Shown here piece by piece: positions 6,056 through 7,073 of a stretch of 7,073 bases of DNA. The DNA lies in NCBI GenBank assembly GCA_946480485.1, contig CAMLJW010000280.1, forward strand, positions 1 to 7,073, read 5' to 3'. Origin of the DNA: an uncultured Streptomyces sp. Lineage in GTDB: Bacteria > Actinomycetota > Actinomycetes > Streptomycetales > Streptomycetaceae. Within the stretch, counting starts at the first letter, position 1. Every line of letters begins with the position of its first letter. The notes under the pieces are model-generated. The model was not told the origin of the DNA, ran no database searches, and worked only from the letters and a program-made list of their open reading frames with translations. The position numbers and the translations under genes are program-made.

Positions 6056-6220
6056 TGCCGTCCCTACCCATTCCCATCCTCTGGGGCAGAGCCCCGGCTC
6101 CCGGAACTTCCCCCCGGCTCCTCAAGCTCCACCAGCTACCTCCCCCGAGCTGCCTCTGGGGCGTGCTACCGGAGGTGCGCCCAGGAGGCCGGCCTTCAGC
6201 CCTGTCCGGCGCTTGAGGAC
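6042..6220. repeat. Mosaic of dispersed Streptomyces intergenic repeats
   Basis: This non-coding stretch resembles modules I have seen between genes in many Streptomyces genomes. One is GGGGTTTTCGCCCCTGCCG followed by a CCCTACCC / TTCCCATCC stretch. Next is a GGGGC-AGA-GCCCC hairpin (6083-6095), then an ACCTCC (6138-6143) / GGAGGT (6171-6176) pair with CCCC / GGGG inside it. The last is CAGCCCTGTCCGGCGCTTGA (6199-6218), close to the common 'CAGCC-GTCCGGCG-TTGAGGAC' unit. I see no transposase or clear terminal repeats. These are probably non-autonomous repeats or decayed terminators. The match to other genomes is from memory. Confidence 0.55.
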
Positions 6221-6445
6221 GTGGCTGCCGGGCCGATATCCCCGGCGGCTGTGACGGCCCCCGCGCGCCCCGAGTACCGGCGCGTCGCCGGACGCGGGCC
6301 CTGGAGCCGCCTCTAGGGTGGCGGCCAAGGATCAGACCCTGAGGTCAATAGGCCTCTCAGGCCCTGCGGTCCGCTGCCGGGAGAGGACGGAGCGTCACCA
6401 TTTCGAGGCTGTGGCGCTTTTCGTGTGACTCCCAGGGGTGCCGGA

Positions 6446-6476
6446 TTGGCTTTCCCGCCGCAGGTGGGGGCAGGAT
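6446..6476 (+). promoter_or_regulatory. Candidate promoter of the HU gene
   Basis: TTGGCT (6446-6451) resembles a -35 element and CAGGAT (6471-6476) matches five of six bases of TAGGAT, a common Streptomyces -10. The 19-nt spacer is longer than the usual 16-18, so the assignment is tentative. The start of transcription would be near 6483, about 110 nt before the HU start codon. Confidence 0.33.
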
Positions 6477-6502
6477 GCGTCTCTGGGGCGAGGGTCTGGC
6501 TA

Positions 6503-6516
6503 CGGACCCGGGTCCG
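6503..6516. repeat. 14-bp perfect palindrome in the HU leader
   Basis: CGGACCCGGGTCCG is perfectly symmetric and lies about 20 nt after the predicted transcription start. Further GGACC / GGTC copies flank it (AGGGTC at 6491-6496, GGGGACC at 6516-6522, GGACCC at 6529-6534). It could be an operator or an RNA hairpin in the leader. GC-rich palindromes arise often by chance in this genome type, so confidence in function is low. Confidence 0.35.
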
Positions 6517-6592
6517 GGGACCGACCGAGGACCCTGGCAGCATCGGCTTCGATCGCACGCCTCAACGGCAAGAAGAACACGGGAGTAACGAC

Positions 6593-6874
6593 ATGAACCG
6601 CAGTGAGCTGGTGGCCGCGCTGGCCGACCGCGCCGAGGTGACCCGCAAGGACGCCGACGCCGTTCTGGCCGCGTTCGCCGAGACCGTCGGCGAGGTCGTC
6701 GCCAAGGGCGACGAGAAGGTCACCATCCCCGGCTTCCTGACCTTCGAGCGCACCCACCGTGCCGCTCGCACCGCGCGCAACCCCCAGACCGGCGACCCGA
6801 TCCAGATCCCGGCGGGCTACAGCGTCAAGGTCTCGGCGGGCTCGAAGCTCAAGGAAGCCGCCAAGGGCAAGTAG
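6593..6874 (+). CDS. hupA: HU-family nucleoid-associated DNA-binding protein
   Basis: This 93-residue basic protein is a histone-like HU subunit. It binds and bends DNA as a dimer and helps compact the nucleoid. The N-terminal helices MNRSELVAALADRAEVTRKDA are typical, and the DNA-arm signature follows: GFLTFERTHRAART (47-60) and RNPQTGDPIQIPA (62-74), with Pro64 as the DNA-intercalating proline. The length is normal for HU, with no long lysine/alanine-rich tail. That makes it the short Streptomyces type (HupA, vegetative) rather than the long-tailed HupS. ATG 6593 has GGGAG (6581-6585) 7 nt upstream. An open frame extends upstream to 6425, but that extension is not HU-like and lies in the leader. 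A strong terminator follows, and the next gene faces it, so HU appears to be transcribed alone. Family assignment is very firm; the HupA name follows from size and gene order. Confidence 0.97.
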   Translation: MNRSELVAALADRAEVTRKDADAVLAAFAETVGEVVAKGDEKVTIPGFLTFERTHRAARTARNPQTGDPIQIPAGYSVKVSAGSKLKEAAKGK

Positions 6875-6915
6875 GCCTGCTGTGCCCCGTGACGGCACAC
6901 GGCCCGTACGAACGC

Positions 6916-6955
6916 CGACGGGGCGGTCACCCGAGTCCGGGTGACCGCCCCGTCG
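6916..6955. terminator. 18-bp stem bidirectional terminator
   Basis: CGACGGGGCGGTCACCCG (6916-6933) pairs perfectly with 6938-6955 around a 4-nt AGTC loop. It sits between the HU gene and a gene on the opposite strand, so it can end transcription from both sides. Neither side has a long T-run, as is common in Streptomyces. Confidence 0.88.
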
Positions 6956-7021
6956 TGTACCACGGACGCGGCGAGCGTGCGTGCCACGCCCCGCGAGCCC
7001 AGCAGGACTGGAGAACCGGCC

Positions 7022-7073
7022 CTAGCCGAGTGCCTTGCCCGGCAGTTCCACCTTCGCGCCCAGCTCCATGAGC
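7022..7073 (-). CDS. murA: C-terminal end of probable MurA (UDP-GlcNAc enolpyruvyl transferase), partial
   Basis: The minus strand ends with LMELGAKVELPGKALG and a TAG stop (7022-7024); the rest of the gene lies beyond the window. MurA makes the first committed peptidoglycan precursor by adding enolpyruvate from phosphoenolpyruvate to UDP-N-acetylglucosamine in the cytoplasm. The 'L..LGAKVE' ending is common at the C-terminus of this family, and murA sits next to the HU gene in S. coelicolor as I recall it. Only 16 residues are visible and no active-site residue is included, so the name depends mostly on gene order. Confidence 0.6.
   Translation of the reverse strand, partial: LMELGAKVELPGKALG

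Larger units (their letters stand above)
6221..6592. other. Non-coding leader region upstream of the HU gene
   Basis: These 372 bases contain no convincing gene. Open frames cross them, but they show no family similarity I recognise and no good ribosome binding site. The stretch 6320-6480 is less GC-biased than the genes, fitting a regulatory region. It holds a CCTCTC / GAGAGG pair (6353-6358, 6381-6386), a GTCAC / GTGAC pair (6394-6398, 6425-6429), a promoter-like element near 6446-6476 and a palindrome at 6503-6516. The HU gene therefore probably has its own promoter and a leader of about 110 nt. Confidence 0.5.

Noticed and set aside
6042..6220. Insertion sequence or MITE
   Set aside because: No transposase, no clear terminal inverted repeats and no target duplication visible; it reads as a mosaic of small repeats.
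6122..6328. Small minus-strand protein in the repeat region
   Set aside because: Low-complexity Gly/Ala/Pro-rich translation, no ribosome binding site, and it runs through the repeat modules.

Overview
The window looks like a core-chromosome segment of a Streptomyces or a close actinobacterial relative. It has very high GC with strong G/C third-position bias, GTG as well as ATG starts, purine-rich ribosome binding sites, and a gene order I recognise from memory of the S. coelicolor chromosome (SCO2954 to SCO2949: sigU, rsuA, a HelD-like ATPase, malic enzyme, HU, murA). That gene-order match is recall, not a search result.

Layout, left to right. (1) 1-163: promoter region. (2) 164-739 and 736-1566: an ECF sigma factor and, overlapping it by 4 nt (ATGA), a membrane-spanning zinc-binding anti-sigma factor. 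(3) 1650-4154: a large HelD-type ATPase related to UvrD/Rep helicases that acts on RNA polymerase. It carries an unusual collagen-like Gly-X-X insert. (4) 4155-4584: a 430-bp gap holding a perfect 24-bp palindrome, a promoter-like element, a folded segment ending in a strong hairpin (a likely small RNA or attenuator), and two further inverted repeats. (5) 4585-6018: a malic enzyme with an N-terminal ACT-like domain. (6) 6019-6592: a 574-bp gap with hairpins, a mosaic of dispersed Streptomyces intergenic repeats, and the leader of the HU gene. (7) 6593-6874: a 93-residue HU protein. (8) 6916-6955: an 18-bp-stem terminator lying between convergent genes. (9) 7022-7073, minus strand: the last 16 codons of what is probably murA.

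How the parts work together. The first three genes all act on RNA polymerase: a sigma factor redirects it, a membrane anti-sigma holds that sigma back until an envelope or secretion signal arrives, and a HelD ATPase strips the enzyme from stalled or dormant complexes. Malic enzyme (anaplerosis, pyruvate supply), HU (nucleoid structure) and MurA (peptidoglycan precursor) are housekeeping genes with their own expression signals.

I found no mobile element, prophage, CRISPR array, tRNA or rRNA, and no evidence of a wholly new multi-gene system. The least explained signals are the predicted structured RNA at about 4287-4430 and the repeat insert in the HelD protein.
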